Below are positions 53,056-61,860 of a stretch of 64,000 bases of DNA, piece after piece. The stretch spans positions 107,112 to 171,111 of the forward strand of contig JANQOW010000075.1 of the NCBI GenBank assembly GCA_028285595.1, written 5' to 3'. This stretch comes from Hyphomicrobiales bacterium. Lineage in GTDB: Bacteria; Pseudomonadota; Alphaproteobacteria; Rhizobiales; CAJQND01. A model generated the notes under the pieces. That model did no database searches. It was not told the origin of the DNA and was given only the letters and a program-made list of their open reading frames with translations. Position 1 is the stretch's first letter. Every line of letters starts with the position of its first letter. The position numbers and the translations under genes were made by a program.

Positions 53056-54650
53056 GGAGACGTCCGCAGTTGCTCAGCCGGACAACGGCCGATGGTCCAG
53101 TAGGCACTCTGATGGCTCGGTTTCGCCTGGCAAGGAACCTGCTCCTGTGACCCAATGACATACGTGTAGTGGCCCCGGGCCTTGATATCTCGGGCGAGGA
53201 TCGATTTATTGAAATAGAAGCGGTCCACTTTGTGCACATCGTACAAGCCTCGGCGGTCGAATGAGTACTCAACGTCCTGGTGAAACACGGTCGGAGAAAT
53301 AGCCTGCAGGTACAACACGTTCATGTAGTCCAGCGGGATCTTGTCGGTCACCAGTATCGGTTCATCATGATCGGCCATCGCCGTAGCCTGTTTCAGGGCC
53401 ACCCCCAGTCCTGCACGAAAATTTGGGGCTGCCGTATCAGCGTAGCTCGTGAAGTAACGAGCGGCAAAGCTCATCGAACCAACGATAATCCAGAGCGACA
53501 GCGCTCCAGCGGCCAATCTCTGCCACCGCGCCGAGGAAAGGCGCGAGATCAGTTCTTTGAGACCAAAGGCCGAGAGCACGATAATGGGCAAGAACAGAGC
53601 GTTCCCCCGGTTCACATTGATCTCAACGGCAAACAACAAGGGGACGCAGGACAGAAGCCACACCAGAAAGATGTTCCCCAGCGCCGCTCTGCCGCCACGG
53701 AGCAAGAAATACAACCCGATGGCAAGCACCGGCAATGGGATCAGAAACAGCGGCAAGAACGGAGAGTAGGTGTTCCAAATCAATCCGTCGTTATACCCCT
53801 TGAGGACGAACACTATGTTCGACAGCACGTTATCGAATAAACCGGAACTGACCTGAGTGAGCCTTTGGGCCGGCAACTGAGGGATGGTGAAGGGCAGTAA
53901 GGACTCAACCCACAGAGGTTGCTTCAAAAAGTAGTCCTTGAGGACATAAAGCAGGAGTGGCGCTGAAAGGATCATGAAGATGGCTAGGGAGCCGGCCCAG
54001 GTGGTCAGGTTCTGACCAATAGTTGCGCGGTGTGTCACCAACAGAGCGGCCACCAGGAACGGCACAATCAATAGAGCGAGGCCATAGGCGTAAAGCGCAA
54101 GCGCAAACGGCACTAAGGCGATCCAAACATAAACCTTTCGGGCGGCTCCAGAAGTGGCGAGGTGAAATGTGCAACAGCCCAAGAGCAGGAACACAGGTAA
54201 CAAGTTGGCATCCAGCCCCCACCGGCTCATCATCACATGCCACGGCATTACGGCGACGAGCAACATAGAGAGCAACCCGGTTTGCCGATCGAACACGGCA
54301 GATGCCAGCCAATAGACCAACGGCAAGGTGAGCAACCCCAAGATCAGACCGGTGGAGCGGGTGGCCGCAACTTGCAGGCCAAACAGCTTAACGGCCGGCA
54401 TTGTGAGATAGGAGTACAAAACGCTTTGTCCTGCTCCCCAGCCTGGAAAGTGAACCGGATAAGGATTGCCCCACTGGTCACGTCCGGTGGTCAGCAGCGA
54501 GTATGCCTCATAGCCAGAAGCTGCCTCATCTTGATTGAGGCCGGGCGGCACTTCCGGAAACAGAAAAAGGCGCAGAAAGGCGCCCAATAGGAAGATCAAT
54601 GCCGGACAAACTTTCCAGAACACATCTCGATCCATCTGTCCAAATGGCAT
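53052..54650 (-). CDS. GT39-like membrane glycosyltransferase
   Basis: A 532-residue ArnT-type protein with about twelve membrane helices and a periplasmic C-terminal domain. The first loop GLNQDEAASGYEAYSLLTTG carries the catalytic DE pair, and the DQWGNPYPVHFPGWG region is a typical substrate loop. An ATG five codons downstream (54633-54635) is an alternative start. It is the only minus-strand gene in this group, divergent from the next GT-C gene and convergent with the GT2-GtrA gene. Confidence 0.82.
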   Translation of the reverse strand: MPFGQMDRDVFWKVCPALIFLLGAFLRLFLFPEVPPGLNQDEAASGYEAYSLLTTGRDQWGNPYPVHFPGWGAGQSVLYSYLTMPAVKLFGLQVAATRSTGLILGLLTLPLVYWLASAVFDRQTGLLSMLLVAVMPWHVMMSRWGLDANLLPVFLLLGCCTFHLATSGAARKVYVWIALVPFALALYAYGLALLIVPFLVAALLVTHRATIGQNLTTWAGSLAIFMILSAPLLLYVLKDYFLKQPLWVESLLPFTIPQLPAQRLTQVSSGLFDNVLSNIVFVLKGYNDGLIWNTYSPFLPLFLIPLPVLAIGLYFLLRGGRAALGNIFLVWLLSCVPLLFAVEINVNRGNALFLPIIVLSAFGLKELISRLSSARWQRLAAGALSLWIIVGSMSFAARYFTSYADTAAPNFRAGLGVALKQATAMADHDEPILVTDKIPLDYMNVLYLQAISPTVFHQDVEYSFDRRGLYDVHKVDRFYFNKSILARDIKARGHYTYVIGSQEQVPCQAKPSHQSAYWTIGRCPAEQLRTSP

Positions 54651-54736
54651 ACTCTTCGTCCGGGCTGGTTTACACTAAACCAAAAAATCATGATCGACGA
54701 AACGCTTACCCGTTGAGAGGCAAGATCGCAATTCTA

Positions 54737-56395
54737 ATGGAGACAGTCGAACCGCAGCAGAGAACCTTCCGTCCCGTTTTCGCGATTCTCGCAGCGGCCA
54801 TGCTTGGCTATTTCCTCTTTATCCTCACGTACAATCTGACCGACTTTACCGGGCTGCATGTTGACGAAGCTTGGATGGGCCTAAACGCACTATCTATCAA
54901 TGAAGGTGGTCTGCAGTCGTTGCACGGCATGAACACCTATACGGGTTCCTTGTTCAGCGTTTTGCTTGCAGAGGTGTTTAAATCTATCGGCGTCAGCGTG
55001 TTCAGCCTGCGCTTGCCCGGCGCGATAGCGAATTTCATCGGCGCACTCGTTCTTGCATTCATTGCGCACCGACATCGAGGGGAACGCGGCTTTTGGACGT
55101 TAGCAGTCCTGTTGCTCGCTTTTCCCGGGATCTTCGCCTTCGCCCGCGTGGCTTGGGAGGTCACCGCCTTTCATCTTCTTTTTGTCTCTCTTCAGCTACT
55201 CGTGCTGTCAGAGCTCATCTTCAAGGGTCGTCTGGGCGGATCATGGGCTGCGCTCTACTTCTTTGTCACCTGTCTGGGCGTCTATAATCATTTCATATTC
55301 ATCTCACTATCCGTCGCCCTTGTGATGAGCGTGTTGGTGATCGACATCGTTTTCATGCGCAAGACAGCATCACTCGAGCTCTCCGATCAAAGGCTCCGAG
55401 ACACTCTCTATCACCTCAATCTGTTGACTGTGCTCGGGATTGCCGTCTGCGGGTTTCTGTTTCTGGTTAAGCCGCGACTGGGCGACGTATTCTTCCAATC
55501 ATATGGCTGGGTCAATTTGGTTTTGCTCGCTTTGCCAGGTGTGTTGGCACAAATCGCCTACCTCCAGCTCATCCGGACCCGCGCCCGACAGAGCATAGGA
55601 TCGTTCTTGCTGAACCGATGGTCGGCTGTGGTGCGCTATGCCACTCATCCCGTGGTTCTGATCGCTCTGGCTGTCCCTCTTTTGATTTTGCTGGGCATAT
55701 TCGTCTGGCGCTATTTTTGGGTTTTCTTAGGCACGGTCACCAGCGTCCTGCCTGTCCAGAGGATCTTTGTGTATGAAATCCCCTGGGTGCCATTCGCAAT
55801 CATGCACATCCCTTGGCTGATCTTGATAGCGTTGTTCGTCTGGGGTTTGGTTCGACGCGGCGTTCAGGCGTATGAAGCGCTCGATCAGGATTTCTGCAAA
55901 ATCGTTTTCTATCTCCTACCTCTGTTCGCCATCATGATCCTGGCGGTGTTTTCTTGGCGTACATCGTCTCGCCATTTCCTCATTTCATGCTGTCTGTTCG
56001 TGGGTGTCCTACCGCTTGTTGCCCCAGAACTCGTAACCGCTCACGCACAAAAGCTTAAAGTGGTCATCGCATCGGCCCTGGTAGGCGCAATACTCTGTGG
56101 CCACTGGATCTTCTACCTGGCACTCAGCTCGAACATTGCTCAAGTACCTTTCTTGGTGGTCTATCCAGCCCATGAAGATAAGTCGAAGCACTTTCTCAAG
56201 CAGACAGAGATCCTGAGCTGGCTGCGGCAAAGGCAGATCTGTGAATTCGGGAAAACCGACAACTACATCAGCGCGCCTCTGAAATTCTATCATCGCGCTG
56301 AGCAGTATCCGTGCGACCGAAGCAAGCTTGCGATCTTTGAGTATTGCCTCACCTGCACCGAACCGCTTCGTTATCACTCTGTCCAACTGAAGTGA
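54737..56395 (+). CDS. GT39-like membrane glycosyltransferase
   Basis: A 552-residue polytopic protein with the GT-C loop GLHVDEAWMGLNALSINEGG after the first helix and some eleven further hydrophobic segments. The C-terminal part contains four cysteines (KICEFGK-type segment and YCLTC), which may form disulfides in the periplasm. I chose the ATG at 54737. An earlier in-frame codon at 54599 would overlap the divergent gene. The 86 bp between the two starts should contain both promoters. Confidence 0.75.
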   Translation: METVEPQQRTFRPVFAILAAAMLGYFLFILTYNLTDFTGLHVDEAWMGLNALSINEGGLQSLHGMNTYTGSLFSVLLAEVFKSIGVSVFSLRLPGAIANFIGALVLAFIAHRHRGERGFWTLAVLLLAFPGIFAFARVAWEVTAFHLLFVSLQLLVLSELIFKGRLGGSWAALYFFVTCLGVYNHFIFISLSVALVMSVLVIDIVFMRKTASLELSDQRLRDTLYHLNLLTVLGIAVCGFLFLVKPRLGDVFFQSYGWVNLVLLALPGVLAQIAYLQLIRTRARQSIGSFLLNRWSAVVRYATHPVVLIALAVPLLILLGIFVWRYFWVFLGTVTSVLPVQRIFVYEIPWVPFAIMHIPWLILIALFVWGLVRRGVQAYEALDQDFCKIVFYLLPLFAIMILAVFSWRTSSRHFLISCCLFVGVLPLVAPELVTAHAQKLKVVIASALVGAILCGHWIFYLALSSNIAQVPFLVVYPAHEDKSKHFLKQTEILSWLRQRQICEFGKTDNYISAPLKFYHRAEQYPCDRSKLAIFEYCLTCTEPLRYHSVQLK

Positions 56396-56508
56396 ACGGC
56401 GGGACGGAGCACCTCCCCGTGTCCGCACCTGAGGCTGCCATATTTGTACTGTTCGCCGCGAAGCCATATGGTCGCTCGGGAAATGAATGAATGAAGAGGG
56501 CAAGGCAA

Positions 56509-57765
56509 ATGGCTGAGTTCCCAACCTCCCCCGACGTGGTCGTCATCGGTGCGGGAGCAGCCGGACTGGGCGCCGGGCGCAAGCTCATGGAACTAGGCGC
56601 TTCATTTTGCATACTTGAGGCGGCACACCGGGTCGGAGGGCGTGCTTACACCGAGGAACTCGCACCGAACGTTCCGTTCGATCTGGGATGCCACTGGATG
56701 CACACTGCGAGCCGAAACCCGTTTGTAGAGCTGGCCGATGAGGCAGGGTTTACCTATCGCAAGGGCAGATTTGAGAGCAATCTTCGCTTCTCAGATGATT
56801 GGTCTCACTCCAGGGATGAAGAGGCTTGCGAGGATTATTACGAACGCAGTTCCAAAGCCCTTCAGGATGTCCACGCTGCAGATCTCGATCTGTCCGTAGC
56901 AGACGCCATAGAGCGAGACGGGCCTTGGACGTCCGCCTACGATTATTGGATCTCGTTGAGTACGTCCCACGATCCAGATCAAGTGTCCGCAACTGATATG
57001 TGCAATTATGTGGATACGGATGAAGACTGGCCCGTTAAGGAGGGCTACGGCACATTGGTTGCGGGCTTAGCAACTGGTCTGCCTGTCAGATTGAATTCGG
57101 CAGTCACTGAAATTGACAGCAGCCAACAGGACATCCGCATCACGACGGCCAAGGGTACGCTGAACGCCAAGACGGTAATCATTACGGTTTCAACGGGAAT
57201 CCTTGAAGGCGGCGATATAAGATTCACGCCCGAACTTCCTGATTGGAAACGAGCGGCCATTTCAGATCTGCCATTGGGGTGCCACAACCGGATTTGCTTA
57301 GCATTTGATCGCAACGTCTTTGGAGACGACCACCCGTTGGACGTGACGCTGCTCTCCTCCGAAAGCGAGCCCATGGCATTTCACATCAGCCCGTTTGGCT
57401 TCAACTATGTGAGCGCTGTCACAGGGGGCCGCTTTGCCGACTGGCTGGAGCGAGCAGGTCCGGAAGCCTCTGCCGATCTTGCCAAGGAGAACCTGCAGAA
57501 AGCGTTCGGCTCAAGCATCACAGAGCACATGGTTCGACACTTGGTCACCGCATGGCGCGGTGACCCGTGGATTAGGGGAGCCTACTCCGCCGCACGCCCA
57601 GGGGCAGCCCATCAACGCGCGCGTCTAGCTGAACCCATTGACGATCGCTTGTTCTTCGCCGGCGAGGCCACCTCGCAGCAGGTCTACGCAACCGCGCACG
57701 GAGCTTACCTGTCCGGTCTCAAAGCGGCCGAAGCGGCGCACACTGCGGCCACCTCTAGATCCTGA
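56509..57765 (+). CDS. FAD-dependent amine oxidase
   Basis: A 418-residue flavin-containing amine oxidoreductase. The FAD-binding motif DVVVIGAGAAGLGAGRKL starts at residue 9, then EAAHRVGGRAYTEE. The C-terminal LFFAGEATSQQVYATAHGAYLSG is the second FAD-contact region typical of MAO/polyamine oxidases. It oxidises a primary or secondary amine with release of hydrogen peroxide or via an acceptor. The ATG at 56509 has AAGG close upstream; an ATG six codons before is possible. It is followed by the Rieske oxygenase gene, suggesting a shared role in amine breakdown. Confidence 0.85.
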   Translation: MAEFPTSPDVVVIGAGAAGLGAGRKLMELGASFCILEAAHRVGGRAYTEELAPNVPFDLGCHWMHTASRNPFVELADEAGFTYRKGRFESNLRFSDDWSHSRDEEACEDYYERSSKALQDVHAADLDLSVADAIERDGPWTSAYDYWISLSTSHDPDQVSATDMCNYVDTDEDWPVKEGYGTLVAGLATGLPVRLNSAVTEIDSSQQDIRITTAKGTLNAKTVIITVSTGILEGGDIRFTPELPDWKRAAISDLPLGCHNRICLAFDRNVFGDDHPLDVTLLSSESEPMAFHISPFGFNYVSAVTGGRFADWLERAGPEASADLAKENLQKAFGSSITEHMVRHLVTAWRGDPWIRGAYSAARPGAAHQRARLAEPIDDRLFFAGEATSQQVYATAHGAYLSGLKAAEAAHTAATSRS

Positions 57766-57846
57766 GCATGACAGGCTCGCCGCTTGCAACCGCAAACCGG
57801 CACATTTATCCTGTCCCGTGAAGCCAATTTCATCTGAGCGCTTGCA

Positions 57847-59052
57847 ATGAACACACCGTATACGATCTCAAAAGATCAGGTTCCCGCACCAAGTAATGAC
57901 TGGGACCGCAGCGGGCTACCGGCTTGGACCTACACCAATTCAGAGCTCTTTGAAGTGGAGAAGACATTGCTGTTCCGCCAGCACTGGCAGATTGCCGGTC
58001 ATATCGGCGATGTTCCTAACCCAGGTGATTTCCTTTGCTTCGACATCGTGGGCGAAAGAGCGTTGATTGTCCGGGGTAAGGACGGCAAAATCCGCGGCTT
58101 TCACAATGTTTGCCGGCACCGGGGCTCACGCGTGGTTGCCAGTGATGAAGGCTCATGCAAGTCCGCATTGGTGTGCCCGTTTCACGGTTGGTCTTTCAAT
58201 CTGGATGGCACTTTGCGTTCAGTACCAGCGAAGCGCACTCTGCCGGAGTTAAATCCGAACGAGCACGGGTTGGTGCCGGTGGAAACAGAAGTCTGGATGG
58301 GGTTCATCTTCGTCCGGTTTCAAAGCGGCCCCCAGCCCTCAGTGACCGAGCTGATGGCGCCGGTTGCAGATGAGGTCTCCCTTTATCGCCCGGAGACGAT
58401 GGTTCGGGGCAGTGGAATCTACTCCGCATCCATTCCGGTAAACTGGAAGGCCGTGAGGGACGTGGACAATGAGGGCTATCACGTGCCCATTGCCCATCCT
58501 GCCCTGCAAGATCTGTATGGTCAAAAATACTATGATGAGCAATTGGACAATAAGATTGCTCGATCTTTCGGACCTTTCAACGACGATGCCTCCCGTCTAT
58601 GGAGCGTCCGGGCCTACCGCAATCTCCTGCCGAAAGCTGAACATTTGCCCGCCACTCATCAGAACGCCTGGCTTTATATCGGCCTGTTTCCAAACGCTGT
58701 ACTAGCCCTCTACCCGGATAGCATCGGATTCTATCAGGAGGTGCCCGTGAGCCCGACGGAGACAATACAGCGGAGTGGTGATTACGGACATGCCGATGCG
58801 TGCCGACAAATGAAGGCGGCTCACTATCTCAACAACCGCATCAACCGGGATACGGCCGAAGAAGACATTCAGCTTACGATCTGGTCTTGCGAGGCCGCTC
58901 AGTCCAGCGGTTATCAAGGGATCATTCTCTCAGATCTGGAGTACGGCGTGCGAGCTCATCATGATGGGCTGCGCGAGATCATACCGGCGCTCAACTTAGC
59001 TGAGGAACCGGCGCCCGGAACATTGGCCACCGTTAACGCGTCCATGCAGTAA
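57847..59052 (+). CDS. Rieske non-heme iron oxygenase, large subunit
   Basis: A 401-residue oxygenase. The [2Fe-2S] Rieske ligands are C89, H91 (CRH) and C110, H113 (CPFHGW). The catalytic mononuclear iron site has E209, H212 and H217 (DNEGYHVPIAHPAL). The size and features fit the GbcA/Stc2/CntA group that demethylates quaternary amines such as glycine betaine, proline betaine or carnitine, as well as other oxygenases. A matching reductase is not next to it. The neighbouring amine oxidase and the OYE/TMADH-like genes support a methylated-amine substrate. The exact substrate is inference. It converges with the DUF1194 gene and overlaps it by 20 bp. Confidence 0.82.
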   Translation: MNTPYTISKDQVPAPSNDWDRSGLPAWTYTNSELFEVEKTLLFRQHWQIAGHIGDVPNPGDFLCFDIVGERALIVRGKDGKIRGFHNVCRHRGSRVVASDEGSCKSALVCPFHGWSFNLDGTLRSVPAKRTLPELNPNEHGLVPVETEVWMGFIFVRFQSGPQPSVTELMAPVADEVSLYRPETMVRGSGIYSASIPVNWKAVRDVDNEGYHVPIAHPALQDLYGQKYYDEQLDNKIARSFGPFNDDASRLWSVRAYRNLLPKAEHLPATHQNAWLYIGLFPNAVLALYPDSIGFYQEVPVSPTETIQRSGDYGHADACRQMKAAHYLNNRINRDTAEEDIQLTIWSCEAAQSSGYQGIILSDLEYGVRAHHDGLREIIPALNLAEEPAPGTLATVNASMQ

Positions 59053-59785
59053 GACGCTCCTTGCGCTCGTCGGGGATGCGTTGCTCAGCAACTGGCGCTG
59101 CTCTGATCTCTTGTTCAAGTTTAAGACGGATGGCTCGGGCGAAATCTGAATAGTCCGAAGCCGTGATAAGGAAGGCACCGGGCCCGCCGATGAGATGGTC
59201 GCGAAAGTAGTTTCCCAGCAAAGGAATCTCATTGAGAATGGCCAACGCGTTCAAGACAATGCCATCACTTAGCACGGCCTCGCGCGCTTCACTGAGAGAC
59301 AATCCATCATTCGAGCGCCCATCGCCGGAAAGATCAATCACGCGGCGCTGGCCGTGGTAGCCGTTTGAGGCCAGATCCTTACGGGCAAAAGACAGGGCAT
59401 TGCCAATGGCTGTGTGCCCTCCATGGATGAGCCTCGGCATCTTCGCGAGTCGAGCGGCGAGCGCTAATGCGTCGTGTTCATGGCGGATAAGGGTCCAATC
59501 GATTGCGCGGCGTTGGTTCTCAAAGTTTGCCCACTGGATCACACTAACCGCCATTCCTCCGCGTGATATTGAGTTGATAGCATCGAGTACGTTTTTGTCA
59601 GCAAACGCGGCGCCCAAGCCTTTGACTTGAAGCGCGTATTCCCGGTCGTCCACGCTGGCTGATACATCAATCAAAAGCACCAGCTCCAGATTGACAGCCC
59701 GTTGCACTTGGGCCCGTGGCGTTTGGACCACCAAGCACAATGCCAACGCGAGCAGAAAGACACTACGGAAACAGAACCCGGTCAT
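59033..59785 (-). CDS. DUF1194 protein with von Willebrand factor A-type fold
   Basis: 250 residues. A Sec signal peptide (MTGFCFRSVFLLALALCLVV, cleaved near TPRAQ) precedes a VWA-type domain with the metal-ion dependent adhesion motif LLIDVSASVDDREYAL, plus IDLSGDGRSNDG. DUF1194 proteins of alphaproteobacteria are secreted VWA proteins of unknown function. I use the ATG at 59783-59785, since the signal peptide begins there. A GGAGG lies thirteen bases upstream. Its start overlaps the 3' end of the preceding flavoprotein gene by 23 bp, which suggests translational coupling. Confidence 0.82.
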   Translation of the reverse strand: MTGFCFRSVFLLALALCLVVQTPRAQVQRAVNLELVLLIDVSASVDDREYALQVKGLGAAFADKNVLDAINSISRGGMAVSVIQWANFENQRRAIDWTLIRHEHDALALAARLAKMPRLIHGGHTAIGNALSFARKDLASNGYHGQRRVIDLSGDGRSNDGLSLSEAREAVLSDGIVLNALAILNEIPLLGNYFRDHLIGGPGAFLITASDYSDFARAIRLKLEQEIRAAPVAEQRIPDERKERLTAWTR

Positions 59786-61823
59786 ACCTAACCGGCCGCC
59801 TCCTCTCAACATCGCCATCCAATTCTTGAGCGTAGCGGTGACCAGCATAAACCGCTGCTGCAATGATTGCAGGGGCATCACAATCTCCAATACGGCTCAA
59901 AGAAACAGGAACACCTTGAGCACCAATCTCTACCTGCTTCTGAAGCTCTTGATACAATCCGTCATTAGGAGCACGTTGCCCAACCACTACGAGGGAAGCT
60001 GCCTCCACACATCGCTCTTTGCCAGAGTAAGTACATGCCAGAGCCACCTCACCGCTCCTTGCTTCAAGAAGCTCGTGGGCCGTGATCAGCTCTACACCGA
60101 GATCGAGCAAGCGACCTTGTACTCGTGCGCGCTCGCCAGTGTTTCTGCTCCAAGACGACACCACGTCATCAGGGGTCACAAGCGTTACAGTCAAACCCTC
60201 CAAACTGAGGCGCTCAGCCAAAACGCTGCCCATATAGTAGTAATCCGCATCATAGACCAGAGCGCTGCCCGACGGGAGCCGACCGTCCATAACATCGTCT
60301 GGCGTAAGAAGATCGATCAACCCGGCTTCATCAAATACAGGCTCGAACTTGGCGCCGTTGAATAGCTCAGACCTCCAACGGGCACCGGTTGCCACCACCA
60401 CATGATCTGCAGCAATTTCGAGCACGTTCTCCGCGGTCAGCTTGCTCTCACGAAAAACTTCCACGTTCTCCATCGCTTCAATCTGCTGGACCCGGTAATC
60501 ACGCACTCTCGCCCACTCGCTCAAGCCAGGCAATTGGGCCTCGCGCGTCACGCGCCCCCCGAGCTCGCGCGTTGCCTCGGCCAACATCACGTGATAACCG
60601 CGACGCCCCAGCGCCCGCGCCGCCTCTAGTCCGGCCGGACCGGCCCCTATGACCAGTACGCTTGAGTCTGAGCCCTTTGGTGCTATGCGCTCGGGATGCC
60701 ATTCGCGGCGCCACTCTTCTCCGATGGCCGGGTTTTGAGTGCAACGGATGGGAACACTTTTGGCATCGCCGACGTAGCAAATGTTGCAGCCAATGCACTC
60801 ACGGATCTCCTCTAGGCGCCCCTCCTCGATCTTTTTCGGCAAGAAGGGGTCGGCGATCGATGGCCGCGCCGCTCCGATGAAATCAACGATGCCCCGCTTA
60901 ACTTGAGAAACCATGGTGTCGGGCGAGGTGAACCGCCCGACCGTGACAACCGGCTTGCTGGTAACCGATTTGACATAAGCCATATAGGGCTCCAACGAGC
61001 CCTCTTTGATGAAGCGTGAAACTCCCATCTCCCGGGAGTAATCAAGAATGTTGATATCCCAAAGGTCTGGAAGCTCACCGAGCAAACCTAACATATCTCG
61101 GCGTTCGCCGTGGACGGGCTCGCCATCCTCTCCGATCCTCTCATCTGCGGCGAAACGCACAGCCACAGCACATGTGTCTCCAATGGCGTCCTTGGTCTCT
61201 TCGATGATTTCTTGAACCAATCGCACGCGGTTCTTCAAACTGCCACCATATTCGTCTGTGCGGGTGTTTGCGCGCGGCGACAAAAACCGGGAGAGCAAGT
61301 ATCCATGGGTCGCGTAAACGTACACCACATCAAATCCAGCCTGTTTGGCCCGCAACGCCGCATCACGGTGCCAACGCCTGAACTCTCGAATGTCCGCCTT
61401 GTCCATAGCTCTGGTCTGAAACGGATGACCCACCAGGTTAGGCGCACCGCTGACGTCTAGCGATGTTTCGCGCGTTTCGAGGTTTGCACTGGCCGCACCT
61501 CCGTACCATAGCTCAACGCCGGCCAGAGCACCGTGTTCGTGAACAAGGTCAGTCATTAAGGCATGAGCCCGGATGTCACGCTCGTCCCAGAGAGATGCAT
61601 AAGGGTGAGGCAGATCGTCTGACGAGGGATGGATGGAACAGAACTCGGTGCACACGACGCCCCATCCTCCTTCGGCTTTAACGCCCCGCAATGCGGCCAG
61701 CATACGCGGTCTGATCCAGCCTAAGCCCGTGCAATGGGGGACCTGATAGAACCGGTTTGGTGCTGTCACCGGTCCTAACTGCACCGGCTCAAACAAGATG
61801 TCGTATCGCGGGTCCCTGCTCAC
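59763..61823 (-). CDS. OYE/TMADH-family flavoprotein demethylase (DgcA-like), copy 1
   Basis: A 686-residue iron-sulfur flavoprotein. The N-terminal TIM barrel resembles trimethylamine dehydrogenase, with NRFYQVPHC, where C31 matches the cysteine that binds FMN covalently in TMADH. The [4Fe-4S] ligands are C343, C346, C349 and C361. The C-terminal FAD/NAD-like domains begin at GAGPAGLE (393-400). At the positions of TMADH Tyr60 and Trp105 it has F61 and W106. I use a GTG start (61821-61823), because GAGG lies six bases upstream and the extension beyond it would overlap the previous gene. Length and architecture match DgcA (dimethylglycine catabolism) and StcD (N-methylproline demethylase). 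The exact substrate is open. Confidence 0.85.
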   Translation of the reverse strand: MSRDPRYDILFEPVQLGPVTAPNRFYQVPHCTGLGWIRPRMLAALRGVKAEGGWGVVCTEFCSIHPSSDDLPHPYASLWDERDIRAHALMTDLVHEHGALAGVELWYGGAASANLETRETSLDVSGAPNLVGHPFQTRAMDKADIREFRRWHRDAALRAKQAGFDVVYVYATHGYLLSRFLSPRANTRTDEYGGSLKNRVRLVQEIIEETKDAIGDTCAVAVRFAADERIGEDGEPVHGERRDMLGLLGELPDLWDINILDYSREMGVSRFIKEGSLEPYMAYVKSVTSKPVVTVGRFTSPDTMVSQVKRGIVDFIGAARPSIADPFLPKKIEEGRLEEIRECIGCNICYVGDAKSVPIRCTQNPAIGEEWRREWHPERIAPKGSDSSVLVIGAGPAGLEAARALGRRGYHVMLAEATRELGGRVTREAQLPGLSEWARVRDYRVQQIEAMENVEVFRESKLTAENVLEIAADHVVVATGARWRSELFNGAKFEPVFDEAGLIDLLTPDDVMDGRLPSGSALVYDADYYYMGSVLAERLSLEGLTVTLVTPDDVVSSWSRNTGERARVQGRLLDLGVELITAHELLEARSGEVALACTYSGKERCVEAASLVVVGQRAPNDGLYQELQKQVEIGAQGVPVSLSRIGDCDAPAIIAAAVYAGHRYAQELDGDVERRRPVRYDRVLFP

Positions 61824-61860
61824 ACCTACTGCCTCTTCTCCGACGGCCTCTCGATACACG

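Noticed and set aside
59691..60365. Plus-strand frame of 224 codons
   Set aside because: It is antisense to the DUF1194 and TMADH-like genes, with no domain or start signal.
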